Source: Chaetoderma sp. LZ-2023a (Eukaryota; Mollusca; Caudofoveata; Chaetodermatida; Chaetodermatidae). Taken from it: a stretch of DNA of 64,000 bases. Below are positions 45,066 through 56,719 of this stretch, one piece after another. The stretch is taken from NCBI GenBank assembly GCA_034401795.1, contig CM067367.1, forward strand, positions 37,416,668 through 37,480,667, read 5' to 3'. The translations under genes and the position numbers were made by a program. The notes beneath the pieces were generated by a model that was not told the origin of the DNA, ran no database searches, and was given only the letters and a program-made list of their open reading frames with translations. Position 1 is the stretch's first letter; the number at the start of each line of letters is the position of its first letter.

Positions 45066-47092
45066 GGGCACGTTTAGCAGGGAGGGAGTACGCTTCAGTT
45101 TTGCCTTGGCAGGGAGGGAGTACGCTTCAGTTTTGCCGTGGCAGGGAGGGAGTATGCTTCAGTTTTGCCTTGGCAGGTAGGGAGTACGCTTTCATTTTTT
45201 CCGTGGCAGGGAGGGAGTACGCTTCAGTTTTACCGTGGCAGGGAGGGAGTACGCTTCACTTTTGCCTTGGCAGGGAAGGAGTATGCTTCAGTTTTGCCGT
45301 GACAGGGAGGGAGTATGATTCAGTTTTGCCGTGGCAGGGAGGGAGTACACTTCAGTTTTACCGTGGCAGGTAGGGAGTGTGCTTCAGTTTTGCTGTGGCA
45401 GGTAGGGAGTATGCTTCAGTTTTGCTGTGGCAAGTAGAGATTACGCTTCAGATTTGCCGTGGCAGGGAGGGAGTATGCTTCAGTTTTGCCGTGACAGGGA
45501 GGGAGTATGCTTCAGTTTTGCCGTGGCAGGGAAGGAGTACACTTCAGTTTTACCGTGGCAGGTAGGGAGTATGCTTCAGTTTTGCTGTGGCAGGTAGGGA
45601 TTACGCTTCAGTTTTGCCGTGGCAGGTAGGGATTACGCTTCAGTTTTGCCGTGGCAGGTAGGGATTACGCTTCAGTTTTTCCGTGGCAGGGAGGGAGTAC
45701 GCTTCAGCTTTGCCTTGGCAGGGAGGGAGTACACTTCAGTTTTACCGTGGCAGGTAGGGAGTATGCTTCAGTGTTGCTGTGGCAGGTAGGGAGTATGCTT
45801 CAGTTTTGCTGTGGCAGGTAGGGATTACGCTTCAGTTTTGCCGTGGCAGGGAGGGAGTATGCTTCAGTTTTGCCGTGACAGGGAGGGAGTATGCTTCAGT
45901 TTTGCCGTGGCAGGGAGGGAGTACACTTCAGTTTTACCGTGGCAGGTAGGGAGTATGCTTCAGTTTTGCTGTGGCAGGTAGGGAGTATGCTTCAATTTTG
46001 CTGTGGCAGGTAGGGATTATGCTTCAGTTTTGCCGTGGCACGGAGGGAGTATGCTTCAGTTTTGCCGTGACAGGGAGGGAGTATGCTTCAGTTTTGCCGT
46101 GACAGGGAGGGAGTGTGCTTCAGTTTTGCCGTGGCAGGGAGGGAGTACACTTCAGTTTTACCGTGGCTGGTAGGGAGTATGCTTCAGTTTTGCTGTGGCA
46201 GGTATGGAGTATGCTTCAGTTTTGCTGTGGCAGGTAGGGATTACGCTTCAGTTTTGCCGTGGCAGGGAGGGAGTATGCTTCAGTTTTGCTGTGGCAGGTA
46301 GGGATTACGCTTCAGTTTTGCCGTGGCAGGTAGGGATTACGCTTCAGTTTTGCCGTGGCAGGTAGGGATTACGCTTCAGTTTTGCCGTGGCAGGGAGGGA
46401 GTACACTTCAGTTTTACCGTGGCAAGTAGGGAGTATGCTTCAGTTTTGCTGTGGCAGGTAGGGAGTATGCTTCAGTTTTGCTGTGGCAGGTAGGGATTAC
46501 GCTTCAGTTTTGCCGTGGCAGGGAGGGAGTATGCTTCAGTTTTGCTGTGGCAGGTAGGGATTACGCTTCAGTTTTGCCTTGGCAGGTAGGGATTACGCTT
46601 CAGTTTTGCTGTGGCAGGTAGGGATTACGCTTGAGTTTTGCCGTGGCAGGGAGGGAGTATGCTTCAGTTTTGCCGTGGCAGGTAGGGATTACGCTTCAGT
46701 TTTGCTGTGGCAGTTAGGGATTACGCTTGAGTTTTGCCGTGGCAGGGAGGGAGTATGCTTCAGTTTTGCCGTGGCAGGGAGGGAGTATGCTTCAGTTTTG
46801 CCGTGGCAGGGAGGGAGTATGCTTCAGTTTTGCTGTGGCAGGTAGGGATTACGCTTGAGTTTTGCTGTGGCAGGTAGGGATTACGCTTGAGTTTTGCCGT
46901 GGCAGGGAGGGAGTATGCTTCAGTTTTGCCGTGGCAGGGAGGGAGTATGCTTCAGTTTTGCCGTGGCAGGGAGGGAGTATGATTCAGTTTTGCTGTGGCA
47001 GGGAGGGAGTATGCTTCAGTTTTGCTGTGACAGGTAGGGATTACGCTTCAGTTTTGCCGTGGCAGGGAGGGAGTATGCTTCAGTTTTGCCTT
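45066..47092 (+). repeat. 32-bp minisatellite, ~63 units, with higher-order structure
   Basis: The unit is GGCAGGGAGGGAGTATGCTT followed by CAGTTTTGCCGT, with variants (GGTAGGGATTACGC, GTACACTTCAGTTTTACC). The ACACTTCAGTTTTA variant recurs at 45345, 45537, 45729 and 45921 (192 bp, six units). It then appears after 224 and 256 bp, and not after 46401. Frames encoding REGVCFSFAVAGREYASVLP are repeat artefacts, since 32 is not a multiple of 3. Duplicon B has about one unit at 58880-58912. Confidence 0.96.
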
Positions 47093-47317
47093 TTTGGGAT
47101 GGTCTGATACTGGTTTAACCCTTTCATCGATGCATTTCCCGTATTTCAATTTCATGACACCCATATAGAAAAAGCTGTTATATTTTGACATTAATATTAT
47201 TGGAAGGCTAGTGGATGTCTTCTAGATAGATTAATTTCAAAATTTCACCATAATATTTTCCTATGGTAAGACTTTAACTTATTCATTCAGGGATTTTTTA
47301 AAATTAGACTGCGATGC

Positions 47318-47368
47318 CAAGACTCGAGTCGAGTCGAGTCAATTCGTCAAAGTGACTCAAGTCGACTG
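47318..47368. repeat. GACTCGAGTC cluster, A-right
   Basis: AAGACTCGAGTCGAGTCGAG, then a second partial block. The counterpart in duplicon B is longer (59520-59690). Confidence 0.88.
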
Positions 47369-48371
47369 TCATTTTATCCATTTATCTTGCGGTCCCGTAA
47401 TCCTATGGTCAAGGGAGGCAATTCCGTAAATGTTTGCGCGATCAGGAACCATCTCCTACAACATCCTTTACTTCTTACAACGCCACATAGCTGTGAGTGG
47501 CAAGCGTGAACGCAGCCTCTAGTAGTGGACAATATACTATAATAATAAGATAACAGATTATGATACAATGACATTTTCCAAGCTACGACTCGCACCTGAT
47601 ATGTTTAACAGTGCCTAAGTTACTTATTAAATACAGTTTTGTTGTCTGATATGAATAACCATATCTAGATGTAGCAGAAATCTGAGATAACATTAAAGAA
47701 TAATATATACAGGCCAATTTCATAGCACCAATGGCAGAGTGAGGCAAGGCAATCGTCAATAGCATGCGAAATTATACCACACATGTTTTCACAATTTGTG
47801 GGAATGCTGTATCATAACATATACCAGAAGGTCAATATTATGGCCTTCTGATCATACACGTCTACACTCTGCAGAAGTAGTTGCGCATGCCACTAGTATG
47901 GCTAATACGTCGGTGTATGTTTCAACAGTAACGATTGCTATGCCTACCGCTGCTGAGAAAATCAGTGTCAGCCACAACCTACTTGTCAAGTATGGCAAGT
48001 AGCAACCGTATCAGGCTAATCTGGTTGTTACTGCTAGCCAGGAAATTTGCTTTCACAGTGGTAGTTAGGGTGGTATAATAGAACATTTATTGCTGGATGT
48101 ACACTTCTGACCTCTCAGACTCTGCTCACATGTGTGAACCACTTTAGTGCACATCAGATAGGAACCCAGCGACGTGGGGCATACGCCCAAGTTATAAGCG
48201 TACTGTCTGTGACATCACGATCACGTCTCTTTCCTCCAGATGTCGTCAGCATCCTCATCAAAATCTGTTCGATAGCTGTGTCCGAAAAGTGTCCACATCA
48301 TAATTCATCAACGTGACCGATAGGACGGTAGTCCTCTGTAAATATTGTGAACTCGACTAACAATGTGGTTT

Positions 48372-49144
48372 CTTCTTTTTGTTCTTGCATTCATCTTTCT
48401 CATGACAGTAATCTTAGACTGTTTTCCCTATTTGGTGCATGAAAGCTGAAGTGGTCATCAAACTATCTCTGTCTCCTCTGATCTTCTCTTCAAAAGATAC
48501 TTCAATAGGCCAGAAGCTTCTCCTAACCTGTTCATATCGCTGGCAGTGCTGCAAGAGATGTTATGCTGTTTCTTCTGCCTGCTGACACTCACAAAGTGCA
48601 GACTCGGTAATCTTGAGACGGTGAAGATGTGCATTGAGACGATTGTGACCAGTCCTCAATCTGAAGATACATGTCTGATCCTCCCTACTGAGGCTGTGTA
48701 TTGCAGCATTATGCTGCCTGCTGGTGGTTCTTGTGGCTTTAATGATATGCTTCAGTTCTTCAAAGTCAACCTCGCGGTTGAATTATTCTTTATTTGACCC
48801 TTTCTTAGCCAGTTGATCACCTTTGTCATTTCCTGATATGCCACAATGCGAGGGGATCCACTGTAAGTTGACATTGTTCTCCTTAGGCAGTTGCGTAAAA
48901 TTTCTATGAATTAAATCTGTACGTTCCTTTCCACTCTCCAGCGCCTGGAGCGCTGAGAGGGAGATTGTCAGCAAGACAATATTTTCATTTCTGGTATTTC
49001 ATTGTATCAGCTTTTGGCTAGCTAAGATCAATGCCTGGATTTCTGCAGTGTAATTACTACAGTGCTTCCCTGTTGGCAAGCATGAGTCTGTTATATCTCC
49101 ACATGGAAACCGGATGTGAGCACCTGCCCCTCCATTCATGACAG
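48372..49144 (-). mobile_element. LINE 3' portion with RNase H domain, 12-bp target duplication
   Basis: Flanked by ACAATGTGGTTT (48360-48371) and ACAATGCGGTTT (49145-49156). Duplicon B has the empty site ACAGATGCGGTTT (60699-60711). The minus strand encodes GKHCSNYTAEIQALILASQK (RNase H Glu), then a LLTxSLSALQALESG block whose usual Asp is replaced. LQWIPSHCGISGNDKGDQLA follows (the His..Asn-Asp part), and then a C-terminal CECQQAEETA..C module. The 3' tail AACAAAAAGAAG resembles the GAA tail at 17312-17325. One stop interrupts the C-terminal module. Confidence 0.9.
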
Positions 49145-49259
49145 ACAATGCGGTTTGTTCTAAGGCGACAATCTATTTTAAATTCAGTCATGCATGTTAA
49201 GGATATGCTGGAGCACGGAAATGTGGCATTATCCCTAGACAAAAGAAATGCCTCTAAAT

Positions 49260-49452
49260 GAGACGGGGGTTGGGGGGGGGGAGGAGCGTGCACTTGTCTG
49301 ATATACTGCACGCAGAGATTGCAGAGTTCTGCGCTGACGCTCAGCCTAGTCTGGCTTATGTGAGTAATGGGCTCCTCGTTGGCTACGTCAATGGCGGCCT
49401 GTTCATGATCAGGAAAGGTATTGCAGGTTCCCCAAGCGGGGTTCATCGATGA
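49260..49452 (+). other. Short frame conserved with duplicon B
   Basis: HLSDILHAEIAEF, then LVGYVNGGLFMIRKGIAGSP. The counterpart at 60819-61031 reads HLSDILHTKL, then LIGYTNGGVLMVRKGVAGSP. Many replacements are conservative, but the nucleotide divergence here is not lower than elsewhere. No domain recognised. Could be a relic exon or chance. Confidence 0.25.
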
Positions 49453-49505
49453 TATAAGACACGATATGCGTGTGACAATACATGCCTGATTAACATATTG
49501 TGAAT

Positions 49506-51620
49506 TTCCATTTCTCATGAGCCAGATTAATAGAATTTAGACATCCCCGGTCCGTGGGAGATTTCCCCTGTCAAATGACGTCACAGTCATGTAAACAAAC
49601 AATAGTATTTTTACTACACAATCCAGTCATGTTTCTGGTCGCTGTTTAACCCGTTTTATTGTAAATAAACAGCAGTCGTTTTAATTCCATCTTGTCAATT
49701 TCTTGCTCAGTGGCACCAAGAGCTGCTGGCAAGTATCCCTTTACCCTCAATCCTAGAATATTAGTGTCTGAACCTGGTATTGGAGGACAGTCAGAGGCTA
49801 TCGTATGGAAGACAACGAGGCGATAGCCAACTGGGACCCACATTTTAAGCTACATGCACGCATATTCACGTCATAATTAAGGCACAATATTGTGGTTTAA
49901 TTGCCGTTTCAGCTTAAAATTTACCACCATATTTCAATCATTTCAGTTGACCTTTACGAAGTTAATTGCTGTCTCGGCTTAAGATTAACTTGAAGGCCGG
50001 CTAATTACTAATCATTGCCGTTTCTTTGCACAAACCATGCACACACCAGAACGTCAGTACCTGTGTGATTAATTGCCGTTTCAACTTAAGATTAATATTC
50101 ACGCTCAGTGCCGCATCAGCTTAAAGAGACTGTATTTCTGACCTCGTTGAAATTAATTTTATTTAATTAATTGCTAATCAAGTTGGAAAGTACAGATTAT
50201 TGCCGTTTCGGGGTTTCGCTCTGAATGTTCAACCTCACACTATCTCACACATACGTCACAGTTCAAATCTGATGTTTTCCATCTGAAGCATCCCTTGGCT
50301 AGGTTAGAAAGGTCAGGGTCGCTACAGTGTATACTACAATCGATCATCTGAAGCAAGATCTGACGAAATATGTTGGCAATTTGTTGAGGGCAAACACGTG
50401 ACACGTCATCTGGCTAAGATGTGGAATGGGATATGAATAGATATGATGATTGAAACTACCTTTTTGGACTATAGAAAATGTCTACGTGGTCTTCTTGCCA
50501 TCACATTCAAACTCAATCAGACGAAAACCTGGCTTTGTGTATGCACATTTATGGCCACATGCATAATGATATCCGAGATATGACCCAGCATGAAACGTTG
50601 ACAAAACCTCTTCACTTAAGAGGAAATTAAGTTACGGATGCTATCAGATGCAAAAGGCACAGAAAAACACAGGCACGGGTTTGACGAGCCAACCAATCCA
50701 CTGGACGTGGGCACATCGTGATGCAGAGGGTATCCCCAAAAAATTGAATTGTAGAATCCCACCAGATAAGGACAATGTTGACAAGCTCTGCGAATTTGTG
50801 CGAGTATTATCAATGCATATGCGCTCTCTTTGTCGAATGGATTCAATACTCCGATCTGCAAGAAAGTCGAGACAATGCAGTTGATGAAGTAATACATCAG
50901 TATGAAAACCCCGTGAAGGAAGGTTCAACTAGATGACATGATAGCTAAGCATGATTTATAACCGGATCCAATGGCAATGGTTGACAGTTCATGTGGCATC
51001 AGTGTGACTAAGACAATGACAACGTCGAAGTGGCCGCCGCAAGTAGATATTTCAACGAGGCATGTGGCAGTATCATTCATGATCCATCTATTCCTCGACC
51101 ACCAAATGGAAGTCTAGGATTATGTAGACAATACAGTAACTTAGGTAGTAAGGAAGGTGAAAGAATCTGGTATCTACTTGATTTTTGTCAATGTATATGG
51201 AGTACAGCATCAAGAACAATCCTCTTGAAGCCAGCCATAAGGGAACAAGGCGACAGCATGAACGTACACTAACCATGCATATGCAGCTTCAATAATGGAG
51301 ATTTTATTGCAATGTATTTAATAGTAAATCCACTTTTAGGTCAGCCATGTATGTTCCGAATGACATTGACCTTGAAACACCTCATCGAAAGGTCATGCTC
51401 TAAAACATGTTTAGAAAGATTGTGAAAATGGCATCTTGAGATATTTGACTTTTTGTATGTTTAGGTTTCGCAATGGTTGCCATGGAAACGGGACATTTCT
51501 TCAAAATACTCAGTGGTGCCAGATTCGCATCATACGAATTCCTGTTAGGGAGCGTCCATAAATAGCAATTGTGGGTACTCTAGTGCAAAGTTGGACCAAA
51601 AACCACAGTTTGTCTGGCGG
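49506..51620. other. Unique sequence between duplicons, one protein-like frame
   Basis: No repeat family recognised. At 50648-50884 (+) a 78-codon frame contains GLTSQPIHWTWAHRDAEGIP, then KKLNCRIPPDKDNVDKLCEF. It reads like real protein but I cannot place it and see no clear splice sites. Confidence 0.35.
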
Positions 51621-51624
51621 ATTA

Positions 51625-52800
51625 CTCTAAAATATATGCAGATGACACAAACATGTATGACAATCCATCAATCAATGATATTCAAGAAAATCTAGAAACC
51701 AGTGGTCTCAGACATGGCGATTAGCCTTCAGATGCAAATAAAAACCAGGTCTTGCATTTTGGTAGTAACGAATACAATAGTCAAATAGAATGCGCTCGAG
51801 GGCGATGCTTACTCACACCTTTTGTGTACTCCGGTCTGAACTAGCTAGTTGAGCCGTTTACCTCAAACTCCAAGCACTTATAACCCGTCGTAATATGAAG
51901 AAGGCGTGTGATAAATCTGGTGATTCTGCCTTCTTGCATTCCAGAGTTATGTCCAAAATGTGTATTCCAGTATGCACTTTGTGACCCGTGACCTAGCTAT
52001 TTGATAGCCACCTATGATATGTATGGATTTCTCAAATTTTGTGATTCTACCTACTTGCGCTCCAGATCTATGACTAAATGTGTATTTCGGGATGCACTTA
52101 GTGAGCCCGTTACCTAGATATTTGAACTTTTAACCTGAAACAAAATTTTACTTCTAGCTAACCACAATATGAATGTATCTTACCGATTTGGCAATTCTAC
52201 CTTCTTGCATTGCAGAGTTATTGACGAAAATGTGTACGCCATTCGTGGCCTCGATTTTTTTACCTTTTGACCCCAAACTAAAAATTCTCCTAGCCACTCA
52301 TGACATGAATGTATGTGCCAGATTTAGCGTTTCTACCTCATAAGATTCCAGAGCTTTGGCTCGGATAAACAGACAGGCAAACAAACAGACACATAGACAG
52401 ACGGCACCAACCGTGATACACGGCCTTCAGCGGTGTGAGTAATGATGGCGGGTACCTCTCACATACGGTGACTATTTACCTCATAGCTAGAGATTTTGGA
52501 GCGCATATCGACATATTACCTTTCTTCTGATACACACATATTTACGGCGAACGGTAGAGTAGGAATAATCAAAAGAACCTGTACCAATCTACATTTACTC
52601 CGCTCGTCAAGTCTTTAGTGAGACAATCACAGCTAATAGGGAGAGACCAGCGTCGTGCAACACAGTTAATACCATACGTCATCAACAGCTACACAGAAAG
52701 ACTCAAAACCCTAATTTTGATGTTATTGAAATACAGAAGATTTCGACGAGATTTAATTGAAACATATAAAATCCTTAATGATATATATATATAATGATGA
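51625..52800 (+). mobile_element. CR1-like LINE 3' part, split by satellite sequence
   Basis: KIYADDTNMYDNPSINDIQE near 51630 is the RT YADD box, with HFGSNEYN near 51760. After ~700 bp of unrelated sequence (51785-52495), RVGIIKRTCTNL, SPLVKSLVRQSQLIGRDQRR and RRDLIETYKILND resume the same ORF order (52555-52785). Related to the element at 24130-26800. Frames are broken. Confidence 0.75.
51785..52495. repeat. ~140-185-bp tandem monomers inserted in the CR1-like LINE
   Basis: Motifs recur: TGATTCTGCCTTCTTGCATT / TGATTCTACCTACTTGCGCT / AATTCTACCTTCTTGCATTG, each followed by CCAGAG(T)TAT and AAATGTGTA. The right side has a run of CAGACAGGCAAACAAACAGA. Looks like a satellite-cored element inserted in the LINE. 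Confidence 0.65.
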
Positions 52801-53115
52801 CAAAAACAGCTTCTTTGTGCTGTCCACGCGCGCGCACGCACGCATGCATATACTCACGCACGCTCACACGCCCGGACTAGTCACCATAAATTCTAGCTCA
52901 ACATAACTCGCAGCAATAAATATCGCAAGCACTTTTTCTCTAGCAAAGTAGTACCACATCGGAATTCAATGACAGCCATAATAGTAATCGAGACACCAGC
53001 GGTAGACATAAATATTTGAAAGAGATACTTTATGGTTTTGACTAAAAAAGGACCACTATAAATAATATAATGCCAACACAGTTTCCCCAGACATAGTAAG
53101 CAAATGGCTCGTAAA

Positions 53116-53290
53116 TGGTGGTGTTGGTGGTGGTGGTGGTGGTGGTGGTGGTGGTGGTGGGGATGGCGATGGCGATAATGATGACGACGAGGACGGCGAC
53201 GAGGAAGAAGAAGACGACAACAACGAGGATGATGATGATGATGACGATGACGATGGTGATGACGATGGTGGTGACGACGAGGACGACGAC
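53116..53290. repeat. (GGT)n, (GAC/GAT)n composite microsatellite
   Basis: Perfect GGT run at 53125-53160, then GAC/GAA/GAT triplets. The three long low-complexity frames here are artefacts. Confidence 0.95.
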
Positions 53291-53489
53291 GATGATTCAG
53301 TAACATTCTCACTCCATTGTCCCATTTTTCGTGAAGAAATCAGTTCGTTCAACATGATTATTGAAAAGAAATGACAGATTCATTTATGCCCAAGAAATTT
53401 TGTTAGACTTTCTAGGCCAGTTAAGAAAATCATGCTAAGAAACACACTTGACTTGGCATTAACTAACAACACAAACTGTTGAAATATCA

Positions 53490-54090
53490 TATTGTCGGGA
53501 AGAGGAGGAGGAGGAAGAGAAAGAGGTGGGGAGGAGGAGGAGCTAGAAGAGGCGGATAGGAGGATGTGGAGGAGAGGAGGAGGAGAATTAAGCCTAGTCT
53601 AGGGACCACCTATATTGTGGAACACTAGGCTAATAGAGCCACCATCGTGTCGCCCACATAATAATAATAATATTTATTGTGACAACTCAGGAGGAGGAGG
53701 ATGAGGACGAGCAGGAGGAGGAGGAGGAGGAGGAGGAGGAGGAGGAGGAAGAAGAATAAGAAGAAGAAGAGGAGGAGGAGCAGGAAGACGGGGAGGAGGA
53801 GGAGGAGGAGGAAGAAGAGTAGGAGCAGGAGGAGCAGGAGGAGAGGGCGGGGAGGAGGAGGAGGAGGATGAGGAAGAAGACAATTAAGGCTAGTCTAGAG
53901 AGGACGAGGAGGAGGAGGAGGAAGAAGAAGAAGAAGAGGAGGAGGAGGAGGAGGAGGAGGAGGAGGAGGGCGGGGAGGAGGAGGAGGAGGAGGAGGAATA
54001 ATACAATTAAGGCTAGTCTATGGACCACCTATATTCTGGACCACTTGGCTAATAAAGCCACCATAATAATATTTATTCTAGCAACTCACC
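53490..54090 (+). repeat. (GGA)n purine arrays in a tandem module
   Basis: Three GGA/GAA-rich blocks (53495-53585, 53688-53878, 53905-53993) are each followed by AATTAAGSCTAGTCTA (near 53586, 53881, 54004). The first and third continue with GGACCACCTATATT. Poly-Ser/Pro and poly-Arg frames are artefacts. Confidence 0.93.
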
Positions 54091-54202
54091 TATGTTATGT
54101 AAGTAGGCGTATGTAATGCGCGCATTTAGTGCCTGCTTCGGCGTTCTCTCAAAACAGGTTGAGCGTGCTAATATAGAGCAGGATGGCTAGATACTTGTCG
54201 GT

Positions 54203-54430
54203 TTAACCCTTTAATGTCTAAATTTTATCAAGAAAATTAAGAGATTTCGATTGGTAAATGTCCATTTGCAGGCCTAGAGGCTATTTTTGAAAATGTACCA
54301 CTGGAATGACTGGCTCTGTTATCGAGCCAGTCATTTCAATGGCAAATTCTAAAAAATAGACTTCTCGTGGACATTCCTCAAGAGCACAGTAGAGGACGGG
54401 TTGGGTTGGTTTCGGTATGAAAGGATTCAT
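54203..54430. mobile_element. M1 MITE
   Basis: GTTTAACCCTTTAATGTC left, AAAGGATTCA right. GAGCCAGTCATTTCAATGGC and ATGTCCATTTGCAGGCCTAG in the core. Confidence 0.82.
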
Positions 54431-55240
54431 AGTTGCTTATCTAAATAACTCACCAACCCCATATTGAATGTAATCCTTTTGTAATTTCGGAAACAGTACT
54501 TATCAGATAGACTGACTATGATAATGCGTAAACACTTAAAATTCCAACATCTCAATTTTAGGTCAATTATAATATGAAAGCGGTTGAATATATTGAAAGT
54601 AATTCGGCTGAGAGTTAAATTAGTTTCAAAATAGTCAATAGAATACTCCTTACACCATGAAGCATTTATCATCATTTCTGCTCTGTACGGGTGAAAGTGT
54701 TATGCATTATATCAACCCTTGTTAATTTGATGTCAATGCTCTATCCTTTCCTGTGTCAATAGCAAAGAAACTGGTGTACATTTTAAACATATTTGGTGGA
54801 CGATGTTGCTGTCTAGGACATCTACATCTTCCACCAAATTTGTTGAAAAATAAACACCAGTTCATCCTTTAGTTTAATTGGAAAATTAAAAATTTTGCCA
54901 ACAGAATAGTAAGGATTAAATAGAGGATCTTAAGCGAGTTTACATGCAATATCAATGTTATCATCCATCCTTAGTAAATATTATTTTGAACGAGCTTACG
55001 TCGCTAATAAAAATGATCTTTACTAAACGAAGTTCTGATATTACATAGGAAGGAGTTGGCATTCTGTTTATCATATAAGCATAATTTTCTGATTAAATAT
55101 AGAATGGCAATTCCATGTACAAGAAAATATGCCACTATCTCAGATGACGCAATGTCTCCCACTTTGATTGTCATAACGTCACAAAACGTTTGAATATACG
55201 CAGACAAATGTGGTGCCGGAACTGCATATATATGCCTGCG
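54431..55240. other. Intergenic with an M2 core relic and a hairpin
   Basis: GTTAAATTAGTTTCAAAATA (54613-54634) is an M2 core piece. ATTTGGTGGACGATGTTG (54791-54808) pairs imperfectly with ACATCTTCCACCAAAT (54825-54839), resembling the M2 central design with different sequence. No gene. Confidence 0.45.
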
Positions 55241-55579
55241 TGCGTATATATATATATACGTTGTCCCTCACGGGTTCTCGGGGTTTCCAATGACGAAAAG
55301 AACAACAATTAGGGCAAAGCTGGAAATAAACATTTGTGATTTATTCTTTTGGATAATATGATAAAAACTGATAGTCAATCAGAATATTAAAAAAGGAAGG
55401 TCATCAAATAAATACGATGACCAAATAACTGTTATGACGATCAAATATTGAATGTATAGACAATTGTTACTACATAATTATTTGAAATGTCGTTAAAATA
55501 TGCTATCAAAATTCTGCTTCTCATTCAGTCAGACTTCACATTCGCACCAACGTTATACCTTCAAGTACACATTCACGCA

Positions 55580-55629
55580 CACGCACGCACTCTCTCTCTC
55601 TCACACACACACACACACTCACACACCCG

Positions 55630-55678
<49 letters not shown>

Positions 55679-55700
55679 GCACGCACGCACGCACGCACGG
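55580..55700. repeat. (AC)n/(ACGC)n microsatellite, duplicon B
   Basis: Orthologous to 42353-42482, mostly AC rather than ACGC. Confidence 0.95.
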
Positions 55701-55866
55701 AAGTTAATTGACAAAGAAGCAAACGGACGCCACAACACATTTTTGAGATCATCCATATACGCCTTTAAGTAGAGGCTTGAGAAATTGGCCTGGAATTACA
55801 TTTATGTAAAATACAAATTGATTGTAGGAGACAACAGACGCAATGAACAGGAAGGGCGTGGAATAA

Positions 55867-56116
55867 TTTAACCCGTTGAAGACGAGGCCGGCCACACCCG
55901 TTCTCTGCATTCGGCTGGAAGAATGTCCATTTGCAGGCCCAGAGAAGACTATTTTCGACAATTTCCCACTGAAATGACTGGCTCGGTAACTGAGCCAGCC
56001 AATTCTAGTGGTAAATATTCAAAACATAGTCTTGTCCGGCAAATGGGCACTCGATGAGAACATATATTTATTTTCTTGACCAAATGTGGTCAAATTTGGC
56101 CATTAAAGGGTTAATA
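55867..56116. mobile_element. M1 MITE, duplicon B
   Basis: TTTAACCCGTTGAAG left and CATTAAAGGGTTAATAAC right, with TTAA at both ends. The core palindrome is CCCACTGAAATGACTGGCTC, then CTGAGCCAGCCAATTCTAG. Confidence 0.87.
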
Positions 56117-56477
56117 ACATTTGGCATTGCTATATATGGCGCTTATTCACTGCTATTTGAAAGCTGGCTCATCAAAGGTTATTAACAACAAAACAACGGA
56201 TACGAGAAAGATTGATAGGTTATTAAAAGTAGGACAACAACGGATAAGTGCATTTATTGACAAATATGTGAAATTTTACAGATATAACTTTAATAGATGG
56301 AGATTCTTATTAGATAATGTACCCATCATTAGGGACGGGGTATTGGACGCCATCTTGAAATTGAAAATGGCCACCATGTTAAACGATAAAGACCCGTATA
56401 TCTTATCTTAGTGTGTAACGCATAACTGTGGCGTCAAGAAATACACATTACCAGAAGTCTATAATACAAAATGTTGT

Positions 56478-56612
56478 GACTCGAGTCGAGTTGAGTAATT
56501 TATAGCAATGACTGGAGTCTAGTCGAGCCATTTTACCAGTGACTCGAGTCGAGTCCAGTCATTTACATGTTAAGATCGAGTCGAGTCGATTCGAGTCATA
56601 CCGAATGCTTGA
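56478..56612. repeat. GACTCGAGTC cluster, B-left
   Basis: Counterpart of 43425-43520. Blocks of GACTCGAGTCGAGT separated by CATTT-type spacers. Confidence 0.9.
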
Positions 56613-56719
56613 GCCAAGACGAGCCATTTAGCAAGTCATCTTCAGGTAGTCAAATATGCAGGGAAACCACCTAAAACAGATTCTCACCGAGTCAAATGAT
56701 AGCAAAATTTATGACCATA

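Larger units (their letters stand above)
42010..49505 (+). repeat. Segmental duplication, left copy (duplicon A)
   Basis: Colinear in the same orientation with 55245-61095. Shared landmarks are ATATACGTTGTC..CGGGTTCTCGGGG, an M1 copy, GACTCGAGTC clusters, a LINE L-a fragment, GCAATGTATTTACTGTCCGG, ATTATTGGAAGGCTAGTGGA and TGCGGTTTGTTCTAAGG. A sample of 114 aligned bases (near 42190 and 55420) has 13 differences. Copy A alone has a 63-unit minisatellite, a 103-bp insertion, a LINE insertion and a CAA/CGA expansion. Confidence 0.92.

Noticed and set aside
44691-45071. Minus-strand frame shared with 58437-58751 (..SRRQQHLSAAQFSK..)
   Set aside because: Similarity follows from the segmental duplication. 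Replacements look unconstrained and no domain is present.
45066-47092. CRISPR-like array
   Set aside because: Contiguous units without unique spacers in an animal genome. It is a minisatellite.
45053-47107. Long + strand frames encoding REGVCFSFAVAG repeats
   Set aside because: They are translations of the 32-bp minisatellite. Three units make a 96-base codon-compatible period in every frame, with no flanking coding signals.
52893-54028. Poly-Ser, poly-Pro, poly-Arg and His-rich frames
   Set aside because: Products of GGT, GAT and GGA microsatellites.
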